Part shown: positions 16,414 through 24,633 of the stretch, piece by piece | How positions within the stretch are numbered: the first letter of the stretch is position 1 | Layout of the letters: the number at the start of each line of letters is the position of its first letter | NCBI RefSeq assembly: GCF_001613935.1 | Contig: NZ_LQCI01000002.1 | Location: 186,001 to 250,000, forward strand | DNA length: 64,000 nucleotides | Source: Amycolatopsis regifaucium | GTDB taxonomy: Bacteria; Actinomycetota; Actinomycetes; Mycobacteriales; Pseudonocardiaceae | Direction: 5' to 3' | Notes under the pieces: model-generated | What the model saw: the letters and a program-made list of their open reading frames with translations, nothing else | Told to the model about the DNA's origin: nothing | Database searches by the model: none | Program-made: the position numbers and the translations under genes

Positions 16414-17199
16414 TTATTTGGTGACGGCGGGTGGCGAGACCTCGTAGTTGCCGGTGTCACCCTTCACGGTGATCGGCACGTCCTGCGGCTTGCCGTCGAT
16501 CGTGGCGGTGCAGGTGAACTTCTCGCCGTCCTTGACCTCCTTGCCCGAGGGGCAGGAGACCGCGCTGACGTTCGGGATCTTGTAGGTCTCGGTGAGCAGC
16601 TTCTGCACGTCGGTCTGCATCTGCGTGTTGTTGAAGACCTGGGTGTTGAACCAGCCGGGCGTGACGAACCCGAGGATGCCGACCGCGGCGATGATCACCA
16701 CGAGCGCGCCGATCCCGATGAAAAGGCCCTTCTTGGACTTCGGCTTGTCCTGCGCCTCGCCTGGGGTGCCCTGGAACTGGCCCTGGCCGTACTCGTACTG
16801 GCCCTGCTGCTGCGGCTGCCCGTACTGCGGCTGCTGCTGCGGGCCGCTCTGCGGATAGCCGGGCTGTTGCTGGGGTCCGCTCTGCGGATATCCCTGCTGC
16901 TGACCCCACTGCGGCTGCTGTTGCTGCGTCTGGGAGGGGTCGTAGCCCGGCTGCTGCTGCGGACCGCTCTGCGGATACCCCGGCTGCTGCTGGGACGGGT
17001 CGTAGGGCGCGGGCTGCTGGCCCCATTGGGGCTGTTGCTGCTGCGTCTGCGACGGGTCGTACTGCGGCTGCTGGCCCCACTGCGGTTGCTGCTGCGGGCC
17101 GCTGGGCGGTTGAGTGCCGCCCGGCTGTTGCCCGTAGCCCGGCTGCTGCCCCCACTGGGGCTGCTGCTGCGGGTCGTTGCCGCCATACGGCGTGCTCAT
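16414..17199 (-). CDS. Gln/Pro/Gly-rich membrane-anchored DUF4333 protein
   Basis: A 261-residue protein whose first 150 residues are low-complexity repeats of the type PQSGPQQQPGY and QPQWGQQ. One transmembrane helix follows (about residues 160-182, after KPKSKKGLFIG), then an extracytoplasmic DUF4333 domain with the same Cys spacing (SCPSGKEVKDGEKFTCTA) as the lipoprotein at 14724. The predicted topology is a disordered cytoplasmic tail with the DUF4333 domain outside. ATG at 17199 has a perfect GGAGG. It is the first gene of the four-gene strand run DUF4333 - Eis - DUF4333 - Eis. The low-complexity tail closely resembles that of the protein at 43598. Confidence 0.8.
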   Translation of the reverse strand: MSTPYGGNDPQQQPQWGQQPGYGQQPGGTQPPSGPQQQPQWGQQPQYDPSQTQQQQPQWGQQPAPYDPSQQQPGYPQSGPQQQPGYDPSQTQQQQPQWGQQQGYPQSGPQQQPGYPQSGPQQQPQYGQPQQQGQYEYGQGQFQGTPGEAQDKPKSKKGLFIGIGALVVIIAAVGILGFVTPGWFNTQVFNNTQMQTDVQKLLTETYKIPNVSAVSCPSGKEVKDGEKFTCTATIDGKPQDVPITVKGDTGNYEVSPPAVTK

Positions 17200-17385
17200 C
17201 GTTTCGCCTCCGCCTGTTCCGCATTGTCCACGACCGAGATACAAGGCCGTCGTGGGCGATCCAACCACAGGTCGGCGCCCCTGCCCACTGTTCCGGGGTG
17301 GTGTCGGGACAACTCGACGCGACCGTACCCACACCGGTGGCGGCATCGAATCCGCCGGTCAGCCCAACGCCCTCGTCGAGTCCCG

Positions 17386-20163
17386 CTACGCACCGCCTGC
17401 CGCGACGACGCCGCGTCGCAGGGCCTTCACCGCGTCCGAGGCGGCCGCCCCGACCGGGTCGGCCCGCCCGAGGACGTCCCGGATCTGGTCCAGCAGGTCG
17501 ATGACCTGCCGTGACCAGCGGACGAAGTCACCGGCGGACAGCTCCTGCCCGTTCGCCTCGGCGGCGGTGAGGACCTTCTCCAGCGATTCGCCGCGTGCCC
17601 AGCGGTAGATGGGCCAGGCGAAGCCGGCGTCCGGTTCGCGAGTGCGCTCCAGTTTGTGCCGCCGCTCGTCCTCGGTGAGCTCCATCCACAGCCGCGTGGT
17701 CGCCTGCCAGGCGTCGACCACCTTGCCGGCGGGCAGTCGCGGCTCCCCCGCGATGTCACGGCGGGCCTCGAAGACCAGTGTCGAGACGACGGCCGCGAGT
17801 TCGGCGGGCGCCAGCCCCTTCCAGACGCCGTGCCGGATGCATTCGGCGGCGAGCAGGTCGGATTCGCTGTAGAGGCGGGTGAGCCGTTTGCCGTGTTCGG
17901 TCACGCGGTCCTCGCCATCGCCCTTGGACTCGGGGCCGAGGTAGCCGCGTTCGCCGAGCAGCCGCAGGATGCGGTCGAAGGCACGCGCGAGCGAGTGCGT
18001 GGTCGCGGCGACCTTGCGTTCCAGTTGCTCGGTCTCGGCCGAGAGACGCTGGTACCGCTCGACCCAGCGCAGGTTCGCCTCGCGTTCGGCGAGACCGTGG
18101 CAAGGATGCGCGCGCAACGCACGCCGCAACGCGGCCAGCTCACCGTCCTCGTTTGCCCCGGCGCGGCGCTTTTGCCTGCCGGGCAAGGAGATTCCCGCGT
18201 TGCGGAGACTCGTAGCGATGTCACGACGGGTCTTCGGGGACCGCAGCTCGATATGCTTCGGCAGCTTGATGTTCCCCAGCGCCTCGACGGGCGACGGGAA
18301 GTCGGAGACCGAGAGCGGGCCGGACCAGCGGTCCTCGGTGACCACGACGGGACGCGGTTCACGGATCGGGTCGAGGCCCGGATCGACGACGACCGCGAGC
18401 CCCGCGCGCCTGCCCGCGGGCACGGCGATGACGTCACCCTTGCGGAGTTTCTCCAGCGACTCGGCCGTGCCCGCCCGGCGGGCGGAGGTGTTCTGCCGCG
18501 AGAGCGCCTTCTCCCTCGCCGAGATCTTCGCGCGCAGCTCGACGTATTCGAGCATGTCGTCGAAGTCCCCGGTGATGGCGGCGGTGTAGCCCCGCAGGGC
18601 CTCCTTGTTCCGCTCGATCCGCCGCGCCAGCCCGACCACCGACCGATCGGCCTGGAACTGCGCGAACGACTGTTCCAACAGGTCACGGGCCGCCTCGGCG
18701 CCTACCTGTGCGACCAGGTTCACCGCCATGTTGTAACCGGGCCGGAACGACGACCGCAGCGGGTACGTCCGGGTCGAGGCGAGACCGCCGACCTGTTTCG
18801 GGTCGATGCCCGGCTGCCAGGCGACGACGGCATGGCCTTCGACGTCGATCCCGCGCCGCCCGGCCCGCCCGGTGAGCTGCGTGTACTCCCCCGGTGTCAG
18901 GTCGACGTGGGCTTCGCCGTTGTACTTCACCAGCCGTTCGAGAACCACGGTGCGCGCGGGCATGTTGATGCCGAGCGCGAGCGTCTCCGTGGCGAACACG
19001 ACCTTCACCAGGCCCTGGACGAACAGTTCCTCGACGGTCTCCTTGAACGCCGGAAGCAGCCCGGCGTGGTGCCCGGCGATACCGCGTTCGAGCGCCTCAC
19101 GCCATTCCCAGAAGCCGAGGACGCCGAGGTCGCCTTCGGGCAGGTCCTTGGTGCGCTCGGCGACGATGCGGCGAACCTTCTCGACCTCTTCGGGGCCGTT
19201 GAGCCGCAGGCCGGACCGGACACACTGGCCGACGGCGGCGTCGCAGCCGGCGCGCGAGAAGATGAACACGATCGCGGGGAGCAGACCCGCGTTGTCCAAG
19301 CGCTCGACCGTGTCGGTGCGGGACGGCGGCCGGTACCTCGGCATGCGGGACGGCGCCCCTCGCCGCCCCCTCGGCCCGCGCAACCCGGCCGGGGCGAACC
19401 GTCCGCCGATCTCCTCGGTGCGGCGAAGCAGGCTGGGGTTGATCCGCAGTTCGGTACCGGGCGCGTGCTCCTCCTGTCCGGCGAACAGGTCGAGCAGCCG
19501 GTTGCCCACCAGCATGTGCTGCCACAGCGGCACGGGACGGTGCTCGTCGACCACGACGGCGGTGTCACCGCGGACCTCGACGAGCCATTCGCCGAACTCC
19601 TCGGCGTTGCTCACCGTGGCCGACAGGCCGACGACCCGGACGTGCTCGGGCAGATGGAGGATGACCTCTTCCCAGACCGCGCCGCGGAACCGGTCGGCGA
19701 GGTAGTGCACCTCGTCCATCACCACGTAGGCGAGTTCGCCGATGGTCGAGGATCCGGCGTAGAGCATGTTGCGCAGTACCTCGGTGGTCATGACCACGAC
19801 CTGCGCGTTGCCGTTGATCGAGGTGTCACCGGTGAGCAGGCCGACCGCGTCGGCGCCGTAGCGGCCGACGAGATCGGCGTACTTCTGGTTCGACAACGCC
19901 TTGATCGGCGTCGTGTAGAAGCACTTGCGCCCCTCGGCGAGGGCGAGGTGCACCGCGAACTCGCCGACCACGGTCTTCCCGGCGCCGGTGGGCGCGCAGA
20001 CGAGCACACCGTGTCCGGCTTCGAGCGCCTCACACCCCCGGACCTGGAAATCGTCGAACTCGAACGACGATTCCGCCGCGAAGCGGGTCAGCTGGGGGTA
20101 CTGAGCGCGGCGCTGGGAGGCTGCGTACGCCTCGGCCGGGGTCTGAGAAGGGCTGTTGACCAC
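17386..20163 (-). CDS. helY: Ski2-like DEAD/DEAH-box helicase HelY
   Basis: A 925-residue superfamily 2 helicase matching mycobacterial HelY in length and context. Motif I is APTGAGKT (about residues 57-64), the Walker B/DEVH box is in VVMDEVHYLADR, motif III is GLSATVSN, and motif VI is QLTGRAGRRGID. A long C-terminal accessory region follows. RNA or DNA unwinding is expected. GTG at 20163 is chosen over GTG at 20199. A PafBC-like promoter (20170-20192) would otherwise lie inside the coding sequence, and its -10 ends 6 nt before 20163, the geometry of a leaderless start. The protein then begins VVNSPSQTP. The gene heads the region shared with tatC, tatA and pafBC. Confidence 0.9.
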   Translation of the reverse strand: MVNSPSQTPAEAYAASQRRAQYPQLTRFAAESSFEFDDFQVRGCEALEAGHGVLVCAPTGAGKTVVGEFAVHLALAEGRKCFYTTPIKALSNQKYADLVGRYGADAVGLLTGDTSINGNAQVVVMTTEVLRNMLYAGSSTIGELAYVVMDEVHYLADRFRGAVWEEVILHLPEHVRVVGLSATVSNAEEFGEWLVEVRGDTAVVVDEHRPVPLWQHMLVGNRLLDLFAGQEEHAPGTELRINPSLLRRTEEIGGRFAPAGLRGPRGRRGAPSRMPRYRPPSRTDTVERLDNAGLLPAIVFIFSRAGCDAAVGQCVRSGLRLNGPEEVEKVRRIVAERTKDLPEGDLGVLGFWEWREALERGIAGHHAGLLPAFKETVEELFVQGLVKVVFATETLALGINMPARTVVLERLVKYNGEAHVDLTPGEYTQLTGRAGRRGIDVEGHAVVAWQPGIDPKQVGGLASTRTYPLRSSFRPGYNMAVNLVAQVGAEAARDLLEQSFAQFQADRSVVGLARRIERNKEALRGYTAAITGDFDDMLEYVELRAKISAREKALSRQNTSARRAGTAESLEKLRKGDVIAVPAGRRAGLAVVVDPGLDPIREPRPVVVTEDRWSGPLSVSDFPSPVEALGNIKLPKHIELRSPKTRRDIATSLRNAGISLPGRQKRRAGANEDGELAALRRALRAHPCHGLAEREANLRWVERYQRLSAETEQLERKVAATTHSLARAFDRILRLLGERGYLGPESKGDGEDRVTEHGKRLTRLYSESDLLAAECIRHGVWKGLAPAELAAVVSTLVFEARRDIAGEPRLPAGKVVDAWQATTRLWMELTEDERRHKLERTREPDAGFAWPIYRWARGESLEKVLTAAEANGQELSAGDFVRWSRQVIDLLDQIRDVLGRADPVGAAASDAVKALRRGVVAAGGA

Positions 20164-20169
20164 TTCGTC

Positions 20170-20192
20170 AGGGTTCCATACCCCACCGACAG
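20170..20192 (-). promoter_or_regulatory. PafBC-like (RecA-independent damage) promoter of helY
   Basis: Read on the minus strand, CTGTCGGTG is followed by 8 nt and then AACCCT. The actinobacterial RecA-NDp/PafBC motif is TTGTCnGTGn8TAnnnT, so the upstream block matches at 7 of 8 defined positions with exact spacing, and the -10 lacks its first T. The hexamer ends 6 nt before the GTG at 20163. The PafB and PafC genes lie 4-5 kb away. Confidence 0.5.
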
Positions 20193-20273
20193 TTCGCACT
20201 CGGTGTGACGATCACGGGAACGGTGGCCACCCCCGCGGCATCCAAGGGGCACTTCCTGATCGAGAGGGGCCCC

Positions 20274-20849
20274 ATGGAGCTCGCTTGCCCGCAGTGCGCA
20301 CAGGTCGACCAGGTGCAGAGCGTGCCGGCGGCGTTCCAGAGCGGGCAGACCACCTACCGGGTACAAGGATCGATGACGGCTGTCCCGGCCGGTGATGGCG
20401 TCGTCCACACCGCGACCGCGCACCGGGGTGTGTCGGTGACCGGGACCGCGGCGGCGCTCAACCCGTATCCCGTGGTCCGCGGTGGCGGCTGCTTCCTGAC
20501 GCTGGCGCTGTTCATGCTGATCCCGGCGTTCGTGTTCGTCTCGTTCGCCACGGACGTGCTCGCCGAGAACCCCGCTCCGACCGCCGGTGCCCGGGCCGGC
20601 CAGCTGATCGGGGCATGGATCTTCCCGTTCGGGGCGTTCGCGCTGGTGGCGTTGTTCGCGGTGCTGTTCGTGCTGCGGCTCCGGCGGAACGCGCGGATCC
20701 GCCGGGGCATCCCCGCCGCGCTGGCTTGCTGGCGGCAGGCGTGGTTCTGCCACCGCTGCGGCGGGGTGTTCTTCCCGCGTGGCGAGTTGATGTCGGCGGC
20801 GACGTTCCGGGGCGAGGTGTGGCGCGCGGGCGGTTACGCCGGAGCCTGA
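20274..20849 (+). CDS. Two-helix membrane protein with split zinc-ribbon cysteines, unknown function
   Basis: A 191-residue protein not assigned to a named family. It begins MELACPQCAQVDQVQS with one CxxC and carries a second CxxC near the C-terminus (CHRCGGVFFPRGE), together making a plausible zinc ribbon. Between them are two hydrophobic segments (about residues 75-98 and 115-138). The ends would face the cytoplasm and the helices form a hairpin. ATG at 20274 is preferred because it opens at the CxxC motif and GAGAGGGG precedes it. The gene is divergent from helY, and its 3' side faces the lipid kinase gene across 264 nt. Confidence 0.65.
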   Translation: MELACPQCAQVDQVQSVPAAFQSGQTTYRVQGSMTAVPAGDGVVHTATAHRGVSVTGTAAALNPYPVVRGGGCFLTLALFMLIPAFVFVSFATDVLAENPAPTAGARAGQLIGAWIFPFGAFALVALFAVLFVLRLRRNARIRRGIPAALACWRQAWFCHRCGGVFFPRGELMSAATFRGEVWRAGGYAGA

Positions 20850-20924
20850 AGGCTGAGCCCGACTCTTGACTGTCCGCAAGGGATGTTTTCCGAGACGAAG
20901 CGTCCGGTTGGGCGATTACGCGAC

Positions 20925-20966
20925 GTCGTGAGTGATTTGGGTCGTTCTAACCCCCATTGACACTCA
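20925..20966. repeat. Degenerate dyad element carrying GTCGTGAGTG
   Basis: GTCGTGAGTG (20925-20934) lies in a dyad centred between 20947 and 20948. GAGTG pairs with CACTC (20961-20965) and GTT pairs with AAC around a central CT. The same 10-mer, inverted, occurs at 30084 and 45022, the latter also beside a GTTCTAAC centre. It sits in the 264-nt gap between two convergent genes (20849/21114). A terminator role is possible. The rest of the gap shows nothing recognisable. Confidence 0.45.
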
Positions 20967-21113
20967 ACACCCCGCGCAGAACCGTATATGTGGACACTGG
21001 GGAGCCAGGGCGGCGTCCAGAATCGCGCTCCTCGTGAGGATGTGAAGGTCGAGTTTCCTCGGCGGAGCCGAGCTCACGACCCGCAGCCTCACCGGCCACT
21101 CCCGGCATCGCCC

Positions 21114-21989
21114 TCAGCCGAGAACGGTGAGCGCCCCGGGGACACACGTGATGTCGATCGGCAGCCCGCCCAGCGGCTCTCCGTCGGCGTAGACGGGCAG
21201 GTCGCTGCCGGCGAGGTGAATTTCACTGGCTTTCAGGGTCCGGACCGCCGGATGCGCGAGATGTTCGCCCTTGCGGACGCCGGGCAGCATGCGGAGCAGG
21301 TCGCGTCTGGTGGCCTTTCCGACGACCGTGACGTCGAAGAGTCCGTCTTCGGGGTCCGCTCCCGGGCAGATCGGCATTCCGCCGCCGTAGAACGGGGTGT
21401 TGCCGACGGCGACCATGGTGGCGTCGACTTCGATCGTTTCGACGTCGGTGCGGAGCACGACCGGCCAGGTGCGGAAGGCGGCCAGTCCGGCCAGGATCGC
21501 GACGTCGTAGCGGCGCGGGCCGCGAGGCCAGGTCAGCCGGTTGGCGCGTTCGGTGACCAGTGCGTCGAAGCCGGAGCACAGAACGGTCGCGAACCATTCG
21601 CCACCGGCTCGGCCGAGATCGATCCTCCGCCGCTTCCCCTCCGCGATCCGCCTGGCAACGAGATCGACGGCCGCGTGCGGATGCTCCGGAATGCCGAGCG
21701 CCCTCGCGAAGTCGTTGCCGGTGCCCGCGGGGACGAGGCCGAGTGCGACGCCGGATTCGGCGCAGAACTGGACGCCTTGGTGCGCCGCGCCGTCGCCGCC
21801 GAGGACGACGAGGACATCCAGTCCGGCCGCACGCGAATCGGTCATCAGCGCACGGGATTGCTCGACCGTGTGGGCGACGAGGACGTCGAGCCGGTCCACG
21901 GCGGGCCGCAGCCGCGCCGCGACCGACTCCAGCAGCCGTCCCGCCGCCCCGTTGCCGGAGGCGGGGTGGACGGCCAGTGCCGCGTGCAT
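21114..21989 (-). CDS. Diacylglycerol kinase-family lipid kinase
   Basis: A 291-residue DAGK_cat-type kinase, cytosolic and membrane-associated, phosphorylating a lipid (diacylglycerol, or ceramide/sphingoid-like). The nucleotide-binding motif is VVLGGDGAAHQG (about residues 59-70), and VPAGTGNDFARALG is the second signature. The double-beta C-terminal domain ends VPGALTVLG. The substrate cannot be read from sequence. ATG at 21989 lies 7 nt after the tatC stop, so it is probably co-translated with tatC. A second DAGK domain occurs in the PAP2 fusion at 32710-34188. Confidence 0.88.
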   Translation of the reverse strand: MHAALAVHPASGNGAAGRLLESVAARLRPAVDRLDVLVAHTVEQSRALMTDSRAAGLDVLVVLGGDGAAHQGVQFCAESGVALGLVPAGTGNDFARALGIPEHPHAAVDLVARRIAEGKRRRIDLGRAGGEWFATVLCSGFDALVTERANRLTWPRGPRRYDVAILAGLAAFRTWPVVLRTDVETIEVDATMVAVGNTPFYGGGMPICPGADPEDGLFDVTVVGKATRRDLLRMLPGVRKGEHLAHPAVRTLKASEIHLAGSDLPVYADGEPLGGLPIDITCVPGALTVLG

Positions 21990-21996
21990 CCCGTGA

Positions 21997-22968
21997 TCAG
22001 GTGACGTCGTCGGTGCTGGTGCGCTTGCCGTTCGTGGCGGCCGACGGCTCCTCGTCGATCGTGCTCGGCGTGTAGTCGAACGGCGCGGCCTCGTCGTCGG
22101 CGAGCTGGTCCCAGCCCTCGGTGCCGCGTTCCTTGTCGAGCTTGCGGTCGTGGAAGCGCGCGATCTGGATGGAGAACTCCAGGAGCACCACCAGCGCACC
22201 CGCCAGGGCGATCATCGAGAACGGGTCCGAGCCGGGCGTCGCGAAGGCCGCGAAGACGAACACGACCATGATCAGACCGCGGCGCCACTTCTTCAGTGTC
22301 TGATACTTCAGAACCCCGACGCGGTTCAGCATGACCACGAACAACGGGAGTTCGAAGCTGACGCCGAAGATCAGCAGCAGCGACAGGATGAACGAGATGT
22401 ACTTGTCACCGGTGAGGGCGGTGATGAACTGGTCGCCACCGAAGTTCATCAGCAGTTCGAGAGCGTGCGGGATCAGCAGGTACGCCAGCACCGCGCCGCA
22501 GGCGAAGAGGATCGAGGCGAAGAAGACGAAGGTGAGCGCGTACTTGCGCTCCTTCGAGTAGAGGCCGGGCGCGATGAACGCCCAGATCTGGTAGAGCCAC
22601 AGCGGCGCCAGCAGCACCGCGCCCGCGGCGAGACCGACCTTCAGCTGGATCATGAAGGCTTCGAACGGCACCGTCTGGAGCAGCTGACAGGGGCCATGGG
22701 GTTGTCCGCCGAGCCTGCGCTGGTACGGGATGCCGCAGTACGGGCCGGTCATGATCTCGCCCAGCGACGGGATCGGGCCCACCCTGGTCTGGAACCAGAT
22801 GAAGCCGATGATCCCGCCGGCCACGATGGCGAGCAGCGCGAAGCCCAGACGGCGCCGGAACTCGTAGATGTGCTCGATGAGCGTCATCGTGCCGTCGGGA
22901 TTGCTCCGACGGCTGCGCTTGCGCCGCTTCGTGCCGCGGCGCTCCTCACCGGAGGCGGAATCCGCCAC
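21997..22968 (-). CDS. tatC: Sec-independent protein translocase subunit TatC
   Basis: A 323-residue TatC, the receptor for twin-arginine signal peptides, with six transmembrane helices. The signature N-terminal segment MTLIEHIYEFRRRLGFALL is visible after a basic 28-residue extension. PFEAFMIQLKVGL and LYQIWAFIAPGLY contain the conserved residues of the family. The C-terminal tail is long, acidic and Thr-rich, as in other actinobacteria. The start is GTG. It lies 95 nt downstream of tatA and 7 nt before the lipid kinase, in an operon order known from mycobacteria for pafC-tatA-tatC. Confidence 0.95.
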   Translation of the reverse strand: MADSASGEERRGTKRRKRSRRSNPDGTMTLIEHIYEFRRRLGFALLAIVAGGIIGFIWFQTRVGPIPSLGEIMTGPYCGIPYQRRLGGQPHGPCQLLQTVPFEAFMIQLKVGLAAGAVLLAPLWLYQIWAFIAPGLYSKERKYALTFVFFASILFACGAVLAYLLIPHALELLMNFGGDQFITALTGDKYISFILSLLLIFGVSFELPLFVVMLNRVGVLKYQTLKKWRRGLIMVVFVFAAFATPGSDPFSMIALAGALVVLLEFSIQIARFHDRKLDKERGTEGWDQLADDEAAPFDYTPSTIDEEPSAATNGKRTSTDDVT

Positions 22969-23063
22969 TGGACAGTCCGTTCTCGTCAGGGTCCACCATG
23001 AGCGCGCCGTGCTTTCGGCGCGCTCATCCGCGAACAGGCTCCGCTTGGCTTACTGAAGACCGC

Positions 23064-23399
23064 TCAGCTGGCGTTCTTCTGCGCCTGCTCGGCCGGAGCG
23101 GGCGTGGCGGCCTGCTGCTTCTTGAGCTCGTCGAGCTGACGCTGGAGGTCGGCGACCTGCTTGTCCTGCGCGGTCGAGGCGGCGGGCGCGGGCGTGGTGG
23201 CCTGCGGCAGCTGCTTGGTCTCGACCTCTTCGGTCTCGGCGGCCTTGTCCTTGTCTCCGGCCATGTCCTTGGTCTCGGCCTTGAAGATCTTCATGGACTT
23301 GCCGATGGACCGCGCGGCGTCCGGAAGCCTCTTGGCGCCGAACAGCAGAACAACGACGAGCACCAGGATGATGATGTGCCACGGCTGCAGCGCGTTCAT
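23064..23399 (-). CDS. tatA: Twin-arginine translocase subunit TatA
   Basis: A 111-residue TatA: one transmembrane helix (about residues 6-22, [13 protein letters not shown]), the hinge FGAKRLPD and an amphipathic helix ([15 protein letters not shown]). A long charged and Ala/Pro/Gln-rich tail follows, typical of actinobacterial TatA. TatA oligomers form the translocation path with TatC. ATG at 23399 has a perfect AAGGAGG 9 nt upstream. The 37-nt gap to the upstream small membrane protein gene suggests one transcript running from pafB/pafC to tatC. Confidence 0.95.
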   Translation of the reverse strand: MNALQPWHIIILVLVVVLLFGAKRLPDAARSIGKSMKIFKAETKDMAGDKDKAAETEEVETKQLPQATTPAPAASTAQDKQVADLQRQLDELKKQQAATPAPAEQAQKNAS

Positions 23400-23436
23400 C
23401 GTTTGCGGCCTCCTTCTCGAGTCTCTGAGTGTGATG

Positions 23437-23646
23437 TTACCGGTCTTCGAGCCCACGTCGTCGCGCGATCGCCACGCGGAGTGCGGCCGACCGGGCGCGA
23501 AGAAGCCCTGTCCGTTTTCGGGTGTTCGTAGCCACCATGCTCATCGTATGGGTGAGCACGCGCAAGACTCCGCGTAATTTGATCAGCAGAACAAAGAGGG
23601 CGATCAGCCCGGCGACGGCGAGCGCGATGCTCGGCAGGTACGACAC
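23437..23646 (-). CDS. Small single-helix membrane protein between pafC and tatA
   Basis: A 69-residue protein: one strongly hydrophobic helix (about residues 6-24, [19 protein letters not shown]), then a basic Arg-rich cytoplasmic tail ([20 protein letters not shown]). No family is recognised. Its position between pafC and tatA and its similar length and codon use suggest a real gene. The GTG start has TAGGGT 6 nt upstream, overlapping the pafC stop codon, so it may have its own leaderless promoter as well as readthrough from pafC. A link to Tat function is only positional. Confidence 0.6.
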   Translation of the reverse strand: MSYLPSIALAVAGLIALFVLLIKLRGVLRVLTHTMSMVATNTRKRTGLLRARSAALRVAIARRRGLEDR

Positions 23647-23655
23647 GGCGTCACC

Positions 23656-24633
23656 CTACTGCTCGTAGGTTGACGCAAGGTGACGTGCCCGCGCCAGCGC
23701 GTCGGCCGCCCGGCGACGAACCGCCTCTCCCAGCGTGGCCGGGCTCTCGACCTGCGCGTCTCCGCCCAGCCCGAGGATCAGCCGGACCATCCAGGACTCG
23801 TCGGCGTAGCGCATCCGGATGCGGAGCCGTCCGCCGTCGAGCTCGTCGAGTTCCTCGCACGGGTAGTACTCGGCTACCCACCGTGCGTCGGGATCGAGCA
23901 CGAGAACGGCTTCCTGCTGATCGGGACGCGGGCGGAAGACACCGTCCGAGATGTCGGTCGGCCGGGCGTGCGCGGGCGGAACGGCTGGTTCGTCGAGCAC
24001 GGTGAGCTCGTCGATGCGGTCCAGCCGGAACAGCCGGACGTCCTCGGCACGGCGGCACCACGCTTCGAGGTAGCCGACGGCCTGGACGATCAGCAGCCGC
24101 ATCGGGTCGACGGTGCGTTCGGTGATCTCGTCCTTGGACGCGGTGTAGTACCGGATCCGCAACGCGCGCTTCGCGGTGAGCGCTGCCCGGACGGCTTCGC
24201 GGGTGCGGGCGGTCTTCTTGCCCTCGCGGACTCCCCCGCCGACGACGATTCCCGACGGCTGCGCCTGTCCCGCGGCGGCTTCGATCTTCGCGATGGCGCG
24301 GCGGACGGCGTCGGCATCGAGTACGCCGGGCGTCTCGGCCAGCGCCCGCAGCGCGACGAGCATGGCCGTCGCTTCGCCACCGGTGAGCCGCAGCGGGCGG
24401 TTCATCCCGGCATCGTGGGTGACGACGATCGTGTCGCCTTCGAAGGAGAGGTCGATGAGGTCACCGGGCCCGTAGCCGGGCAGCCCGCACATCCACAGCA
24501 GTTCGAGGTCTTTGCGCAGCTGCTTGGGCGAGACGTCGAAATCGGTGGCGGCGTCGGTGATCTTGATACCGGGCCGGGCGAGCAGGTACGGCACGAGCGC
24601 CAGCAGACGCGGCATCCGTCCGGTGGCGCTCAT
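23656..24633 (-). CDS. pafC: WYL-domain transcriptional activator subunit PafC
   Basis: A 325-residue protein with an N-terminal winged helix (LLALVPYLLARPGIKITDAA and the following DVSPKQLRKDLELLW) and a central WYL domain (ALRIRYYTASKDEITERTVDP and VGYLEAWCRRAEDVRLFRLDRID). A C-terminal WCX extension follows. PafB and PafC form a heterodimer that activates RecA-independent DNA-damage genes at promoters with a TTGTCnGTG-type motif. Its ATG overlaps the pafB stop by 4 nt, fitting stoichiometric production. It does not itself pupylate proteins despite its name. Confidence 0.93.
   Translation of the reverse strand: MSATGRMPRLLALVPYLLARPGIKITDAATDFDVSPKQLRKDLELLWMCGLPGYGPGDLIDLSFEGDTIVVTHDAGMNRPLRLTGGEATAMLVALRALAETPGVLDADAVRRAIAKIEAAAGQAQPSGIVVGGGVREGKKTARTREAVRAALTAKRALRIRYYTASKDEITERTVDPMRLLIVQAVGYLEAWCRRAEDVRLFRLDRIDELTVLDEPAVPPAHARPTDISDGVFRPRPDQQEAVLVLDPDARWVAEYYPCEELDELDGGRLRIRMRYADESWMVRLILGLGGDAQVESPATLGEAVRRRAADALARARHLASTYEQ

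Noticed and set aside
16790-17110. Repetitive CTGCTGCTG-rich DNA as a CRISPR or tandem-repeat array
   Set aside because: It encodes the Gln/Pro/Gly-rich tail of the DUF4333 protein; the units are irregular, with no spacers.
17656-20208. 850-codon open frame on the strand opposite helY
   Set aside because: It is the GC-rich shadow of helY: no domain, no ribosome-binding site, and the opposite strand has all helicase motifs in order.
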